Shown here: positions 1 through 12,086 of the stretch, piece by piece | Layout: every line of letters starts with the position of its first letter | Numbering within the stretch: the stretch's first letter is position 1 | From: Christensenella massiliensis | GTDB taxonomy: Bacteria > Bacillota > Clostridia > Christensenellales > Christensenellaceae | DNA: 64,000 bases | Assembly: GCA_900155415.1 (NCBI GenBank) | Contig: LT700187.1 | Coordinates: 1,302,001 to 1,366,000 of the forward strand | Reading direction: 5' to 3' | Translations under genes and position numbers: made by a program | The notes under the pieces: model-generated | Seen by the model: only the letters and a program-made list of their open reading frames with translations | Database searches by the model: none | What the model was told of the DNA's origin: nothing

Positions 1-678
1 CTGAACGATAAAGTTGTTGCGCTTACCTTCGATGACGGTCCTCATCCGGAAAACACGCCGCGCCTGCTCGATATCTTGAAGGAGAACGATGCGGTGGCGA
101 CTTTCTTTATGGTCGGTACGAATGCAGCAGAATATCCGGATATTGTAAAGCGTGTATACGATGAAGGACATGAGATCGGTACGCACAGCTGGAACCATAA
201 AGATTTGAAGAAGCTTTCACTTGATGAGATCATGGTGGACCAATACGGAAAGGCAAATGATGCGATCGAAGCCGCGACCGGCCTGCGGGCGCTTATCGAT
301 CGTCCGCCGTACGGGTCCATGACGGAGGAATTGGCGCAGCAGATCGGCCGCGAGCAGATATTGTGGTCGGTCGATCCGGAGGACTGGAAATATAAGGATG
401 CGGATACTGTATATGACCATGTTGTCAACGGAACGGACAACGGCGGTTATGTGAAAGACGGGGGCATCGTCCTTTCACATGATATCCACGCGACGACGAT
501 AGACGCATACGAGCGCATTATCCCGGCGCTCAAGGAAGAGGGGTATAAATTTGTGACGGTCACGCAGATGATGCAGATCGCCGAAATACGCGGGAAAGAG
601 ATCGAATACCGTTTCGGTCATGCGCCTGCAGCGGAGGAAGCGGCGCAGGCAAAGGAGACGACAGATACGGAAGCATGA
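1..678 (+). CDS. Polysaccharide deacetylase (NodB domain), 5' truncated by window edge
   Basis: The reading frame is open from base 1, so the N-terminus lies outside the window; 225 codons remain. It begins almost at once with the NodB metal motif TFDDGPH. GTHSWNH (the His-x-x-x-His metal pair), RPPYG and the late LSHDIH motif follow in the order usual for carbohydrate esterase family 4. Such enzymes remove acetyl groups from N-acetylglucosamine in peptidoglycan or other polymers outside the membrane; a signal peptide or anchor would be upstream of the window. The C-terminal 25 residues are an Ala/Glu-rich tail with no clear role. A hairpin terminator follows directly. Confidence 0.9.
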   Translation: MNDKVVALTFDDGPHPENTPRLLDILKENDAVATFFMVGTNAAEYPDIVKRVYDEGHEIGTHSWNHKDLKKLSLDEIMVDQYGKANDAIEAATGLRALIDRPPYGSMTEELAQQIGREQILWSVDPEDWKYKDADTVYDHVVNGTDNGGYVKDGGIVLSHDIHATTIDAYERIIPALKEEGYKFVTVTQMMQIAEIRGKEIEYRFGHAPAAEEAAQAKETTDTEA

Positions 679-690
679 TTTTTGTAGGGA

Positions 691-727
691 AAGGCCGGTT
701 CCTGCATTCGCAGGAACCGGTTTTCAT
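691..727 (+). terminator. Intrinsic terminator after deacetylase gene
   Basis: A 10-bp perfect inverted repeat (CCGGTTCCTG, 695-704, with CAGGAACCGG, 711-720) and a short loop are followed by TTTT. It separates the deacetylase from speD. Confidence 0.8.
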
Positions 728-797
728 TTCTGCGCGGCTGATATATAATAGGAGATGCGCAGAACGCGCGGAGAGCAGACAGGGGGCGGAAGTATTA

Positions 798-1547
798 TTG
801 CAAAAGCTGAAACTATATGGGTTCAACAACTTGACGAAAACATTGAGCTTTAATTTATATGATATTTGTTATGCCAATACAAAAGAGGACAGGCACAGCT
901 ATATCGAATATATCGATGAATGCTATAACGCAAAGCGCCTGACGGAAATACTCATGGACGTTGCGCGCAGGATCGGCGCGCGGGTGCTCAACATAGCGGA
1001 GCAGGACTATGAGCCGCAGGGGGCGTCGGTCACGATGCTCATTGCAGAAGAGGATATGCCGGCAAGCCTCGTAGGGCATCTCGATAAAAGCCATCTTACC
1101 GTACATACCTATCCGGAGAGCCATCCGCAGCATGGTATATGCACATTCCGGGCAGATATCGACGTTTCCACCTGCGGGGAGATATCGCCGCTCAAAACGC
1201 TGGAAAAGCTTATCACAAGCTTTGATTCCGACATCATCACAATGGACTACCGGGTACGCGGCTTCACGCGCACGGAGGACGGAGGCAAGGTGTTTTTAGA
1301 TCATGACATCATGTCCATCCAAGATTATATCCCGGGGTATATTTTGGAAAAATATGAGACCTATGACGTGAATCTGTATGAGGAGCGCATCTTCCATACC
1401 AGTATGCTCCTGAAAGAATACGATCTCGACAATTATCTTTTCAACCTCGATGCGGCGGACCTGAAAGAAAAGACGCGGGCACGCATCGAGCGGAATCTGG
1501 AGCGGGAAATGAAGGAGATCTTTTATGGCAGAAATTTCAAAAAATGA
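798..1547 (+). CDS. speD: S-adenosylmethionine decarboxylase proenzyme
   Basis: Decarboxylates S-adenosylmethionine to supply the aminopropyl donor for spermidine. The protein has 249 residues, close to the ~264 of the E. coli-type SpeD family. The sequence [15 protein letters not shown] contains the Lys97-Ser98 pair at which the proenzyme should cut itself to give the pyruvoyl group. I chose the TTG at 798 because AGGGGGCGGA lies eight bases upstream. A longer reading from 675 would overlap the preceding stop codon and run through the terminator, so it is unlikely. A TATAAT-like -10 is at 744-749. The 3' end overlaps speE by 23 bp, so the two are co-translated. Confidence 0.92.
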   Translation: MQKLKLYGFNNLTKTLSFNLYDICYANTKEDRHSYIEYIDECYNAKRLTEILMDVARRIGARVLNIAEQDYEPQGASVTMLIAEEDMPASLVGHLDKSHLTVHTYPESHPQHGICTFRADIDVSTCGEISPLKTLEKLITSFDSDIITMDYRVRGFTRTEDGGKVFLDHDIMSIQDYIPGYILEKYETYDVNLYEERIFHTSMLLKEYDLDNYLFNLDAADLKEKTRARIERNLEREMKEIFYGRNFKK

Positions 1548-2406
1548 TTGGTTTTACGAATATTTTACGGAAACGGCAACATTCGGCATTAAGATCAAAG
1601 AGCATCTTGTCGATACGAAAAGCGAATTTCAAAAGATCGATTTTTACGATTCCTATGAATACGGACGCTTTTTCACGCTGGACGGCTTTATTATGCTGAC
1701 TGAACGGGATGAATTTATTTACCATGAAATGCTGGTGCACCCGCCTATGGCAGTCAACCCGGATATCAAAGATGTGCTCATCATCGGCGGGGGAGACGGC
1801 GGCGCGGTCCGCGAGATTCTGCGGTATCCCGGTATCCGGCACATCGATATGGTAGAGATCGATAAAATGGTCGTCGACCTATGCAGAGAGTATCTCCCGC
1901 AGACTGCCTGTAGGCTGAATGACCCGCGTGTATCTCTTCATTTCTGTGACGGCATTGCGTTCGTGCGGAACGCGCAGGAGAGCTACGATCTTATTCTGGT
2001 GGATTCCACAGACCCGGTCGGCGTGGGCGAAGGGCTGTTCTCACAGGCGTTTTATGAAGACTGTGCCCGGCTTCTCGCGCCCGGCGGCATCATGATCAAC
2101 CAGCACGAAAGTCCCTATTATGAGGGAGACGCGCGCGAAATGGAGCGTGCTCACAAAAAGCTGTCGTCTGTGTTCCCGGTATGCAGGGTCTATCAGTTCC
2201 ACATGCCGACTTATGCGTCCGGCCACTGGCTGTTCGGCTTTGCCTCAAAAGACCGTGAGCCGCTTTGCTTCGATGCACAGGCATGGAATGCGCTTGGGCT
2301 GCATACGGATTACTACAATACGGAGCTCCACCGCGGCTGCTTTGCATTGCCGAACTATGTGCTGCGCAGGCTTGCCGAAGCGAAAAGCGAGCAGGACGGT
2401 TCATAA
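1525..2406 (+). CDS. speE: Spermidine synthase
   Basis: Transfers the aminopropyl group of decarboxylated SAM to putrescine. It has 293 residues with the family's Rossmann methyltransferase-like core: GGGDGG at residues 88-93 binds the nucleotide, the acidic pair in VEIDKMV caps strand 2, and DSTDPVG at 160-166 includes the catalytic aspartate. An AAGGAGA site at 1511-1517 fits the ATG start. It overlaps speD, so substrate supply and use are coupled. Putrescine synthesis genes are not in the window. Confidence 0.95.
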   Translation: MAEISKNDWFYEYFTETATFGIKIKEHLVDTKSEFQKIDFYDSYEYGRFFTLDGFIMLTERDEFIYHEMLVHPPMAVNPDIKDVLIIGGGDGGAVREILRYPGIRHIDMVEIDKMVVDLCREYLPQTACRLNDPRVSLHFCDGIAFVRNAQESYDLILVDSTDPVGVGEGLFSQAFYEDCARLLAPGGIMINQHESPYYEGDAREMERAHKKLSSVFPVCRVYQFHMPTYASGHWLFGFASKDREPLCFDAQAWNALGLHTDYYNTELHRGCFALPNYVLRRLAEAKSEQDGS

Positions 2407-2460
2407 AATATTTACAAAATATCCCTTGCAATATGGGGAAATGTAGTATAAAATAAAACC

Positions 2461-2540
2461 ATATCTTAGGAGACTAAGATATGTCAATCCCCACCCTTTT
2501 ATTATTTTTTGAAAGGCCGGTTCGAAAGAACCGGCCTTTC
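2461..2540. other. Two hairpins downstream of speE
   Basis: A 9-bp stem with loop GAGA lies at 2461-2482 (ATATCTTAG / CTAAGATAT). A 13-bp stem with loop GAAA lies at 2511-2540 (GAAAGGCCGGTTC and its complement). The second has a T run on its 5' side, so it terminates better on the minus strand. Their role on the plus strand is unclear. Confidence 0.5.
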
Positions 2541-2565
2541 ACGTTTCCTGCGTTTTCCGTGCAGT

Positions 2566-2598
2566 AAAAAAGAGCGGTGGATGTACCGCTCCTTTTTT
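2566..2598. terminator. Bidirectional terminator between speE and folT
   Basis: GAGCGGT (2572-2578) pairs with ACCGCTC (2585-2591). The stem is flanked by six A on the left and six T on the right, so it can end transcripts from both convergent genes. Confidence 0.7.
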
Positions 2599-2608
2599 GC
2601 TTTAACGG

Positions 2609-3163
2609 CTATTTTCCCGCAGGCGCATACAGTGAACGGAACATTCGCTGTTTGTTTTTCAGCAGGATACACATCAAAACGACATATACGGCGCACATGA
2701 TATAGGTAGATGGAATACGCGCCGCAAGCACCACGGCATAACTGGGGCCATACAGGAAATAGGTCCAGAAAGAATTGATGAGCAGTGAACAGATCGTCTG
2801 GATGAGCACGGTTCCGAGGGATATTTTCGCGATGGAGGGAACTTCAGATTGCCGGTCTTTCCGGTAGAAAAGCAGCCCGGCAATAAGGCCGTAGAGAACC
2901 ATCGTAACGGAAAAGCCCGGAAAATACGGGCCGGGCTTCGCAGCCGTACCGATGAGAAACGAAAGTACGTCCGTCACACCGCCGGCCGCAGCACCGTAAA
3001 TAGGGCCGAGGACCGCGCCGGTCAGCATGATGATAACGGGCGCAAGATTGAATTTGATACTTTCCGTCACATAAAAGGACAGAAAGCTGCCGACAACGAC
3101 GGCAATGGCGATAAAGGTTGCGCAATACACGATGCGCAGGGTTTTCGGACTGATTTTGGACAT
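2609..3163 (-). CDS. folT: ECF transporter S component, folate type (FolT-like)
   Basis: A 184-residue, strongly hydrophobic protein with about six membrane segments. It matches the pattern of energy-coupling-factor substrate-binding (S) proteins: an N-terminal segment rich in Ile/Val, then FNLAPVIIMLTGAVLGP and a Gly-rich GAAAGGVTDVLSFL stretch. Folate is assigned because a THF riboswitch lies in its leader. It would bind folate outside the membrane and dock with the shared EcfA/A'/T module, which is not in this window. AGGGAGG sits just ahead of the ATG. It is a single-gene unit convergent with speE. Confidence 0.85.
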   Translation of the reverse strand: MSKISPKTLRIVYCATFIAIAVVVGSFLSFYVTESIKFNLAPVIIMLTGAVLGPIYGAAAGGVTDVLSFLIGTAAKPGPYFPGFSVTMVLYGLIAGLLFYRKDRQSEVPSIAKISLGTVLIQTICSLLINSFWTYFLYGPSYAVVLAARIPSTYIMCAVYVVLMCILLKNKQRMFRSLYAPAGK

Positions 3164-3259
3164 AAAAATAACCTCCCTTTCGTAAAAATGGCAACGCTTC
3201 TACAAAAGAAAGGCTGTCAGCCGGGCAGACCGGAACGCTGCCCGAAGCGATCTTCTTTT

Positions 3260-3361
3260 GTGAGCAGCGGACGCGGTTTTGCACCGCAAGACATATAGCC
3301 TTTTCGTTACCGGGCGACATCCCATCCCGGCACACTTAACGCGCAAAACCTACTCTGCACA
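3260..3361 (-). promoter_or_regulatory. THF (tetrahydrofolate) riboswitch upstream of folT
   Basis: Read on the minus strand, the leader has the conserved THF-aptamer blocks GCGTTAAGTGTG and GGGATGTCG, then ACGAA. Closing helix P1 pairs GCAG (in GTGCAGAGTAGG) with CTGC (in CCGCTGCTCAC). Helix P2 pairs GGTTTTGC with GCAAAACC. A further GGGCAG/CTGCCC hairpin (3218-3244 region) before the folT ribosome site is the likely expression platform. Recognition is from remembered consensus; a covariance search was not run. Confidence 0.88.
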
Positions 3362-3543
3362 TTTTTCTGTTGTATTTTCAGTATAGCATACGGAGGGCGG
3401 AAGCACAAGCGGGATATGTGGAGAAAGGGGAGTAAAAAGCGGGGCGCTGCGAATGGAAAATGTACGTACATACGGATAAAAAAACAGAATGGGGAAGAGG
3501 GAGGGAAAAAATGTAAAAAAAGGGGAGAAAGCCGCGCCGTGCC

Positions 3544-3573
3544 TTGACTTTTCGGTGCTCTCAATACTATAAT
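3544..3573 (+). promoter_or_regulatory. Promoter of the PFOR gene
   Basis: TTGACT (3544-3549) and TATAAT (3568-3573) are separated by 18 bp, about 50 bp upstream of the ribosome site AGGAGG of the next gene. An overlapping TATACT follows at 3574. Confidence 0.7.
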
Positions 3574-3595
3574 TATACTGTTGCGAATATTTTGA

Positions 3596-7129
<3,534 letters not shown>

Positions 7130-7138
7130 ATATTCTGC

Positions 7139-7171
7139 AAAAATCCCCCATGTACGCATGGGGGATTTTTT
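7139..7171 (+). terminator. Terminator after nifJ
   Basis: ATCCCCCATG (7143-7152) and CATGGGGGAT (7157-7166) form a perfect 10-bp stem with loop TACG, followed by a T run. Confidence 0.9.
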
Positions 7172-7353
7172 ATGCCCGTATTCTCTTGAACATAAAAAAT
7201 TAAAATTTTGGATTCACAAATATCGAATATAGATTCCCTGCTATTTCCATAATAAAAGGGAAACGGAAAAATAGATATACGAAAAGAAATGGAATATTAT
7301 TCGGGATATACCGAAAGAAAAAATATAAAGATTGATCATTATTCGAAAATGGG

Positions 7354-7499
7354 TTGCGCCGTGAGAGGTTTTTTTATATAATCTAACATGTTGCGGTTTT
7401 TTAATATTTTTAAGCTTAGGAGCAGATATCAGATATCCTGCCGCGGGAAAGCGGACGGAGGGCAAAGCTGCTCCATGGCATCGAATTGGGGGGAATGCA
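7354..7499 (+). promoter_or_regulatory. Promoter and structured leader of the symporter operon
   Basis: TTGCGC (7354-7359) and TATAAT (7377-7382) are 17 bp apart. The ~110-nt leader that follows has a closing pair GGAGCAG / CTGCTCC around an inner CCGC / GCGG hairpin, then the ribosome site and the TTG start. I could not match the fold to a riboswitch class. The remaining bases from 7172 to 7353 are AT-rich with nothing recognisable. Confidence 0.5.
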
Positions 7500-8927
7500 T
7501 TGAATAGTTTTGCCATCATCTTGATCGTCTTATCTTTGGCAGTCGGAATCGTTATCGCCATTTTAGGTACGCATTTCGCAAAGAAAAAGATGAAACACGA
7601 GGAAGCCTATTTTACCGCCGGACGGAATATCTCCACAGGCTTTATGACGGCTTCTTTTATCGCCTATGCGGTTGGAACAGGGCTCATTTTTTCGCCGGGG
7701 GAATCGGCCTATACCACGGGCGTGACGGCAATGATAGGCTATGCGCTGGCGATCTCGCTTGCGTTTATCGTCTTTGTTCCGATTTCTAAACGGATCAAAA
7801 CTATGATTCCGGAAGGACATACGCTCGGCGAGTATACCAATACGCGGTATGGAAAATTTATGTATGTGGTATCCCTTGCGGTATCCATTATTTATATGTT
7901 CATTCTGTTTATTTCCAATATGATCGGCGCGGCCATCATGTTCAAATATGTGGCGGGAGTTCCCATGCTTTTGAGCATCATCGTGATTGGGATACCCACC
8001 ATTTATTTTGCATCGTTCGGGGGCGTTACGGCCACGATCTTTACTGCGGGGCTGCAATCCCTGCTCGTTACGCCGCTCCTTTTCTTCCCTGCATTTATGT
8101 GCCTGTTTGATGTAGGCGGTATTTCCCAGATATATGGGGCGATAGAAGCTGTATCTCCGAATTTCCTGAATATCTTCGATGAGGCAGGACTGGAGTTTGC
8201 GGCGATGATCATCATAGGCGTGGTGTCGGCAGAGCTTTTGAATCAGACGCTCTGGCAGAGGATATATACGGCCAAAGATCAGAAAGTCATCAAAAAATCT
8301 CTCATCAGCGCAGCTGTCATGGTGTTTCCGATGACGATCGTTGCAGCAGCGCTTGGACTGTTTGCGGTCGGCCTTGGAGTAGATGTTCCGCATACATCCA
8401 TCGCTTCCGGCATGACGGTTGCTACTGCGCTTCCGGAATGGGCGGTGATGCTGTTCTGCCTCGTTGTCGTGGTGGCGGCCTCCTCCACAGGCGGCGATGC
8501 CCTCAGTGGATTCTCGTCGATCGTATCCATCGATATCGCACGTCCGCTGAAGAAGGGAAATATCAGCGAAAAAAATATGGTGCGCATCGGGCGGATCGGA
8601 GCAGTAGCGATCGGTATCGCAGGCCTTATCATCGCATCGTTCGAGCCCTCTGTGCTTCAAACACTGCTGCTTGCAGACCTGCTTGCTTCAGCGGCAGTCG
8701 TTCCAACGATAACAGGCCTGTATTCCAAACGGATATCCGGAACAGCGGCGGCGCTTGCAACGATCGCGGGTATTGCGGTGGGCTTGCCCTTCTATGTCAT
8801 GGGAGAATCCTTTACAAGCTTTTCTCTTGCGCTTGCCGTATCTACCGTCATTACGATCATCGGTCATATCGCATGCAAAAAGGAATTTGATTTTGAACTT
8901 TTGAAGACCAATATCAAGGAATTATAA
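7500..8927 (+). CDS. Sodium:solute symporter family transporter
   Basis: A 475-residue integral membrane protein with about 13 hydrophobic segments. It has the SSS-family pattern: YFTAGRNIS after the first segment, then GTGLIFSPGESAY, a Na+-site-like ATGGD-type element (ASSTGGDALSGFSSIVSIDI) and a long amphipathic middle. It would import a small organic solute with sodium; the substrate cannot be told from sequence. The start is TTG at 7500 with GGGGGG upstream; the nearby ATG at 7495 runs at once into a stop. It is followed after 12 bp by a tiny membrane protein and then a folate-enzyme homologue, forming one operon. Confidence 0.85.
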   Translation: MNSFAIILIVLSLAVGIVIAILGTHFAKKKMKHEEAYFTAGRNISTGFMTASFIAYAVGTGLIFSPGESAYTTGVTAMIGYALAISLAFIVFVPISKRIKTMIPEGHTLGEYTNTRYGKFMYVVSLAVSIIYMFILFISNMIGAAIMFKYVAGVPMLLSIIVIGIPTIYFASFGGVTATIFTAGLQSLLVTPLLFFPAFMCLFDVGGISQIYGAIEAVSPNFLNIFDEAGLEFAAMIIIGVVSAELLNQTLWQRIYTAKDQKVIKKSLISAAVMVFPMTIVAAALGLFAVGLGVDVPHTSIASGMTVATALPEWAVMLFCLVVVVAASSTGGDALSGFSSIVSIDIARPLKKGNISEKNMVRIGRIGAVAIGIAGLIIASFEPSVLQTLLLADLLASAAVVPTITGLYSKRISGTAAALATIAGIAVGLPFYVMGESFTSFSLALAVSTVITIIGHIACKKEFDFELLKTNIKEL

Positions 8928-8939
8928 GGAGGAGACGTT

Positions 8940-9062
8940 ATGTATTCGGAGCTATTTCTCACAGTATTACTCTATATATGTCTGTTCTCGCTGATCGGGG
9001 TATTTGCCTTTCAGATATACTATTTTATCAAAGACATTAAGAATAAGACATTTTGGAAATAG
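8940..9062 (+). CDS. 40-residue symporter-associated membrane protein
   Basis: Too short for routine gene finding, but it has a perfect AAGGAGGAGA ribosome site, an ATG start and a stop 6 bp before the next ribosome-bound start region. The product has one hydrophobic helix (about residues 5-30) followed by a charged tail, KDIKNKTFWK. Small single-helix proteins encoded directly after SSS symporters are known as accessory proteins (the general pattern of 'symporter small accessory protein'). This one fits by position and topology rather than by recognised sequence. Confidence 0.75.
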   Translation: MYSELFLTVLLYICLFSLIGVFAFQIYYFIKDIKNKTFWK

Positions 9063-9074
9063 GAGAGAATGGTT

Positions 9075-9827
9075 ATGAGCGGAAAATTAGATGCGAAAAC
9101 GGCACGTATGATGATTTGGGAAGAGCTGCGCAAGGTAGCGAAGCCGGATTCCCGTTTCAGTTTCAATTTTGCTGAATTTATCACGGATTATGAGGGAAGC
9201 GATAAGAATGCGGAGCTCTTCGTCCAGCAGGATTTTTATAAGCAGGCGGACGTTCTTTTTGTCACGCCGGATAATAATCTCGAATACCTGCGTGAAAAGA
9301 TATTGCTCGATAAGAAAACGCTTGTGATGACAAATTACAGCATTTCACGCGGCTTCTTTATCATCAAGCCGGGTATGGTGCCGGAGGGGAAAGAAGAGCT
9401 TGCCTCCACGCTCGACGGTGTACAGCGTTATTGGAAGCACTGCACACTGGATGCACTGAAGCAGGAGGTAGGCCATATCGATCTGCTTGTGACGGGTGCG
9501 AGCGCGATCACGCCGGGCGGTATCCGTTTCGGAAAAGGGCATGGATATTTTGACCTTGAGTGGGCTATGCTCTATACAGCAGGGCTGGTAGATGACTCCT
9601 CGCTGCTCATTGCAGTAGGACACGACTGCCAGATCATGGATGTTGATGTTGAAGTACGTGAATTTGATACGGCGATCGACTATATTGTGACTCCCACAAA
9701 GGTGATTGCGACAAGACATGAATATCCGCGGCCAAAACGCGGCGTCATCTGGAGTATGCTGGAAGCTGATATGATCGGACGCATCCCGCCGCTTCAGGAG
9801 CTGTGGTGGAAGATCGCATGCAAGTAA
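9075..9827 (+). CDS. 5-formyltetrahydrofolate cyclo-ligase-like protein
   Basis: About 250 residues. The C-terminal half carries the cyclo-ligase signature GGIRFGKGHGYFDLEW (family consensus G-x-R-x-G-x-G-x-G-Y-Y-D) and a later D-x-x-V-T motif (IDYIVTPTKVI). The protein is longer than bacterial 5-FTHF cyclo-ligase (~190 residues) and looks more like the MTHFS-domain branch, whose true substrate is often unknown. I prefer the ATG at 9075 because AGGAGA (9061-9066) is correctly spaced from it; the upstream ATG at 9069 is too close. Its place behind a symporter suggests it acts on the imported compound or on a folate-linked step. Confidence 0.8.
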   Translation: MSGKLDAKTARMMIWEELRKVAKPDSRFSFNFAEFITDYEGSDKNAELFVQQDFYKQADVLFVTPDNNLEYLREKILLDKKTLVMTNYSISRGFFIIKPGMVPEGKEELASTLDGVQRYWKHCTLDALKQEVGHIDLLVTGASAITPGGIRFGKGHGYFDLEWAMLYTAGLVDDSSLLIAVGHDCQIMDVDVEVREFDTAIDYIVTPTKVIATRHEYPRPKRGVIWSMLEADMIGRIPPLQELWWKIACK

Positions 9828-9837
9828 AATGCTATAG

Positions 9838-9876
9838 CAAAAAATACGGCTTTCACCCATGAAAGCCGTATTTTTT
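9838..9876 (+). terminator. Terminator of the symporter operon
   Basis: AAAATACGGCTTTCA and its complement form a perfect stem around CCCA, followed by TTTTTT. Confidence 0.9.
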
Positions 9877-9892
9877 ATGGTTCCGTGTGTTC

Positions 9893-10552
9893 AAATAAAA
9901 AAGCGGGGTCTTATTTCAAGACCCCGCTTCTATCATCACTATTTACATTCACTTTTACTTATACAGTCCTGCGCTCTGCCAATATCTTCGGGTCATGCAT
10001 CTCCCATCGGTTCCTGCCGACCACCACATTGATACGCAGCATCTCTCACTTTATATTTACGTACCAACCGGCACATCCAATATGGCATTCTTTGCAAACA
10101 GTCTGCACTTTTCCGGCACCACATACACCTTTAAACCGACAAGCGGCTTTCTCATGCGGCTACAACGCCCGCGATACGTTTGCTTTTTTTGGCGCCTCCA
10201 CTAAGCTTTCTTTACAGCTCTGCCGCAGAATTCCCGCTCTCCGTCCGCTGTCTCAGCGGTTCATCAGCTTATTTCTGCCGCCACGGATATTTCCAAACTG
10301 TCAGAACCAATTCAAAAATCCTTTTCCGTGATCCCTTATGTGCAGCCTCAAAGCCTATCCTTGCAATTGTGTATGCGTGCCCAACCTAACGCATTCAACA
10401 TCGTACATTGGTATCACGCCCTTTCTTTGCCGATTCAGATGGTCTTCCGAATCACGATTCGCCGAAGTCATCCTGCTTTACTATTATCATACCCGAAAAC
10501 CGACCTCTTAAACATTTTATATTTTGGTTTCCTGTATGATTTTCTTATTATA
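9893..10552 (-). ncRNA. Candidate long structured non-coding RNA (~640 nt)
   Basis: No convincing protein can be read on either strand. The plus-strand frame at 9885-10331 has low-complexity composition and no ribosome site; minus-strand frames are broken every 20-35 codons. On the minus strand there is a TATAAT (10552-10547) with TTCCAA 17 bp upstream, and at the far end an 11-bp terminator stem (AAGCGGGGTCT / AGACCCCGCTT, plus coordinates 9901-9929) followed by a T run. Between them are strong local helices: a three-part hairpin at 10438-10472, ATGCGT/ACGCAT at 10373-10394 inside an enclosing CGTGAT/ATCACG pair (10327-10332 with 10413-10418), and CCGCTG/CAGCGG at 10245-10259. I do not recognise the class; it is not RNase P, tmRNA or 6S. 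Confidence 0.55.
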
Positions 10553-10646
10553 TACATTCTACACCCGTATTGGAATTCCTGCAAGTATTTTTAAAAATTT
10601 TCAAACAAAATGTTATTTTTTGAAAAAAATAACAAAAATGGATTTT

Positions 10647-10925
10647 TTAAAGGCCTGTAAGCTTTCCCAAATATTCAGGATGAGTCTTAAGCCAGTATGC
10701 GGCGTAGGGGCATGTGGCAGCAGGCTGCTTTCCACTTTCGGCAATCTGACGAAGAGCCGCTTGCACCAATTCCCCTGCAACACCCTTGCCGCGCAAAGCA
10801 GGGGAGACGAACGTGTGGTCGATTGTCGCGGTTCCGGGCGCTGATTCCGGAAAAGTGATCTCGGCGATCAGCCTTCCATTATCGTCCTCCGCATAAATAC
10901 GGCCGTTTTCCTGCTTGAATTCCAT
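10647..10925 (-). CDS. Small GNAT-family N-acetyltransferase (YjdJ type)
   Basis: Ninety-two residues, the usual size of the minimal GNAT_YjdJ proteins. The motif RGKGVAGELVQAAL at residues ~45-58 is the acetyl-CoA pyrophosphate-binding loop (R/Q-x-x-G-x-G/A), preceded by a DHTFVSPALRG strand. The C-terminus has the family's CPYAAYWLKTHPEY ending. AGGAGGC lies upstream of the ATG on the minus strand. The acceptor substrate is unknown. It stands alone between the putative RNA and a terminator. Confidence 0.9.
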   Translation of the reverse strand: MEFKQENGRIYAEDDNGRLIAEITFPESAPGTATIDHTFVSPALRGKGVAGELVQAALRQIAESGKQPAATCPYAAYWLKTHPEYLGKLTGL

Positions 10926-11000
10926 ATAAAGCCTCCTTCGATCGTTTGTTTTCTGTTTCTATAATAAGGAAAAAGAACATAGATGAAACAACGGAAAAGA

Positions 11001-11037
11001 AAAAAGCTGTGCCTTTTTCGCCAAAACACAGCTTTTT
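11001..11037. terminator. Terminator downstream of the lipoprotein gene
   Basis: AAAAAGCTGTG (11001-11011) pairs with CACAGCTTTTT (11027-11037). The A and T tracts make it usable on both strands; here it ends the minus-strand lipoprotein transcript. Confidence 0.75.
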
Positions 11038-11040
11038 GAT

Positions 11041-11478
11041 TCAGCCGGTAACGGTTTCCGGCGTAATGGTTCCCTGAGCGACCGTATAGTGAATGACGGT
11101 GCTGCCGCCGTTTTCGAACAGGAAACTGATTAGGATAATATAACCGTCGGAAGAGGCTTCTTTCCCAATCTGATAGCTTTGAGCGGTTCCGGAGGCCTGT
11201 GCCTCCTGCGTGACCATATAACCGTCGGAAACGAGAGCTTCAATATAAGAATTCAGTTCCTCCAAAGACACGCCTTGATAGGTAAGCTCTACCTCTGCAC
11301 CTCCGGTTCCTACGCCCGTGGAAGTTCCCGTGATCTTTTTTTCACCGACAACGGAATACAGGGAGGGAATCGACTCCTTTCCGACTTTGACGACCGGAGC
11401 CGTGGCGGAGGCACAGCCTGCCGCGCACAGGAGAAACGCAAGAACCAGAAGAAAAAAGACAGATATTCTTTTTTTCAT
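11041..11478 (-). CDS. Small putative lipoprotein of unknown function
   Basis: A 145-residue product with a basic N-terminus (MKKR), a hydrophobic core and a lipobox-like AAGC ending at Cys22, so it is probably exported and lipid-anchored. The mature part is rich in Gly, Ser and Thr and has beta-strand character; no family was recognised. It lies 10 bp downstream of a zinc-ribbon membrane protein gene and is probably co-transcribed with it. Confidence 0.75.
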   Translation of the reverse strand: MKKRISVFFLLVLAFLLCAAGCASATAPVVKVGKESIPSLYSVVGEKKITGTSTGVGTGGAEVELTYQGVSLEELNSYIEALVSDGYMVTQEAQASGTAQSYQIGKEASSDGYIILISFLFENGGSTVIHYTVAQGTITPETVTG

Positions 11479-11487
11479 ACTGCCTCC

Positions 11488-11943
11488 TCAATAATACAAA
11501 AATGAGGTCAGTGACGAGATAATGACAGCATTGATGATCCAAAAAATCACAGCGACCACAATACCGATGATTCCGCAGATGAAGCCTGCATTTGCAGAAC
11601 CGCGCTGCTCTGGGGGCAATATGCGTTTTGCCTTGTTTCCTGTGACGACCGCTATAATACCAAGAATAATACCGGCAATCGGAACAAGACAGCCCAAAAC
11701 AATGGCGATGATGCCGCACACAAGGCTGGTCGTTGCGGAACCCTTTGCGGGCGGCGCAGTCTGCACCTGCGGTACTTGGCCGTATGGTTGCTGCTGATAG
11801 GCGGTATAAGCCTGCTGGTTCTGTTGTGGCTGCGGTGACTGCTGCGGTGCGGCAGATTCGGCTGTTGGCATTTTGACTGCACCGCAATACGGGCAGGCAT
11901 TCAGACTATCGTCATAGCTTTGTTTACAATTGTTACAAATCAT
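11488..11943 (-). CDS. Zinc-ribbon DUF4190-like membrane protein
   Basis: Reading from the ATG at 11943 (GAGAAGG upstream) gives 151 residues. The N-terminus has a zinc ribbon with cysteine pairs CNNC and CPYC (residues 3, 6, 17, 20). A Gln/Pro/Ala-rich linker of about 45 residues follows, then two hydrophobic hairpins with the Gly-rich pattern SLVCGIIAIVLGCLVPIAG and GFICGIIGIVVAVIFWII typical of DUF4190. The frame extends upstream but without a ribosome site. Its function is unknown; the topology suggests a cytosolic ribbon tethered to the membrane. Confidence 0.8.
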   Translation of the reverse strand: MICNNCKQSYDDSLNACPYCGAVKMPTAESAAPQQSPQPQQNQQAYTAYQQQPYGQVPQVQTAPPAKGSATTSLVCGIIAIVLGCLVPIAGIILGIIAVVTGNKAKRILPPEQRGSANAGFICGIIGIVVAVIFWIINAVIISSLTSFLYY

Positions 11944-12086
11944 ACGAACACCTTCTCTCTCTTTATTTGATGGAAGCAGGCAGCGCTTCCTCATAAGATA
12001 TTCTTATTATACCACAAAGAAAAATTTTTATGGGAAATATCAGGCTCTGTTCTAAATTCGGACAAGAAAAATACAGGTATGATATT

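Noticed and set aside
675-797. Longer SpeD start at 675
   Set aside because: It overlaps the deacetylase stop and passes through a terminator hairpin; the TTG at 798 has a good ribosome site.
9885-10331. A 148-codon plus-strand frame in the candidate RNA region
   Set aside because: It begins inside a terminator region, has no ribosome site and encodes a Phe/Ser/Pro-rich low-complexity product.
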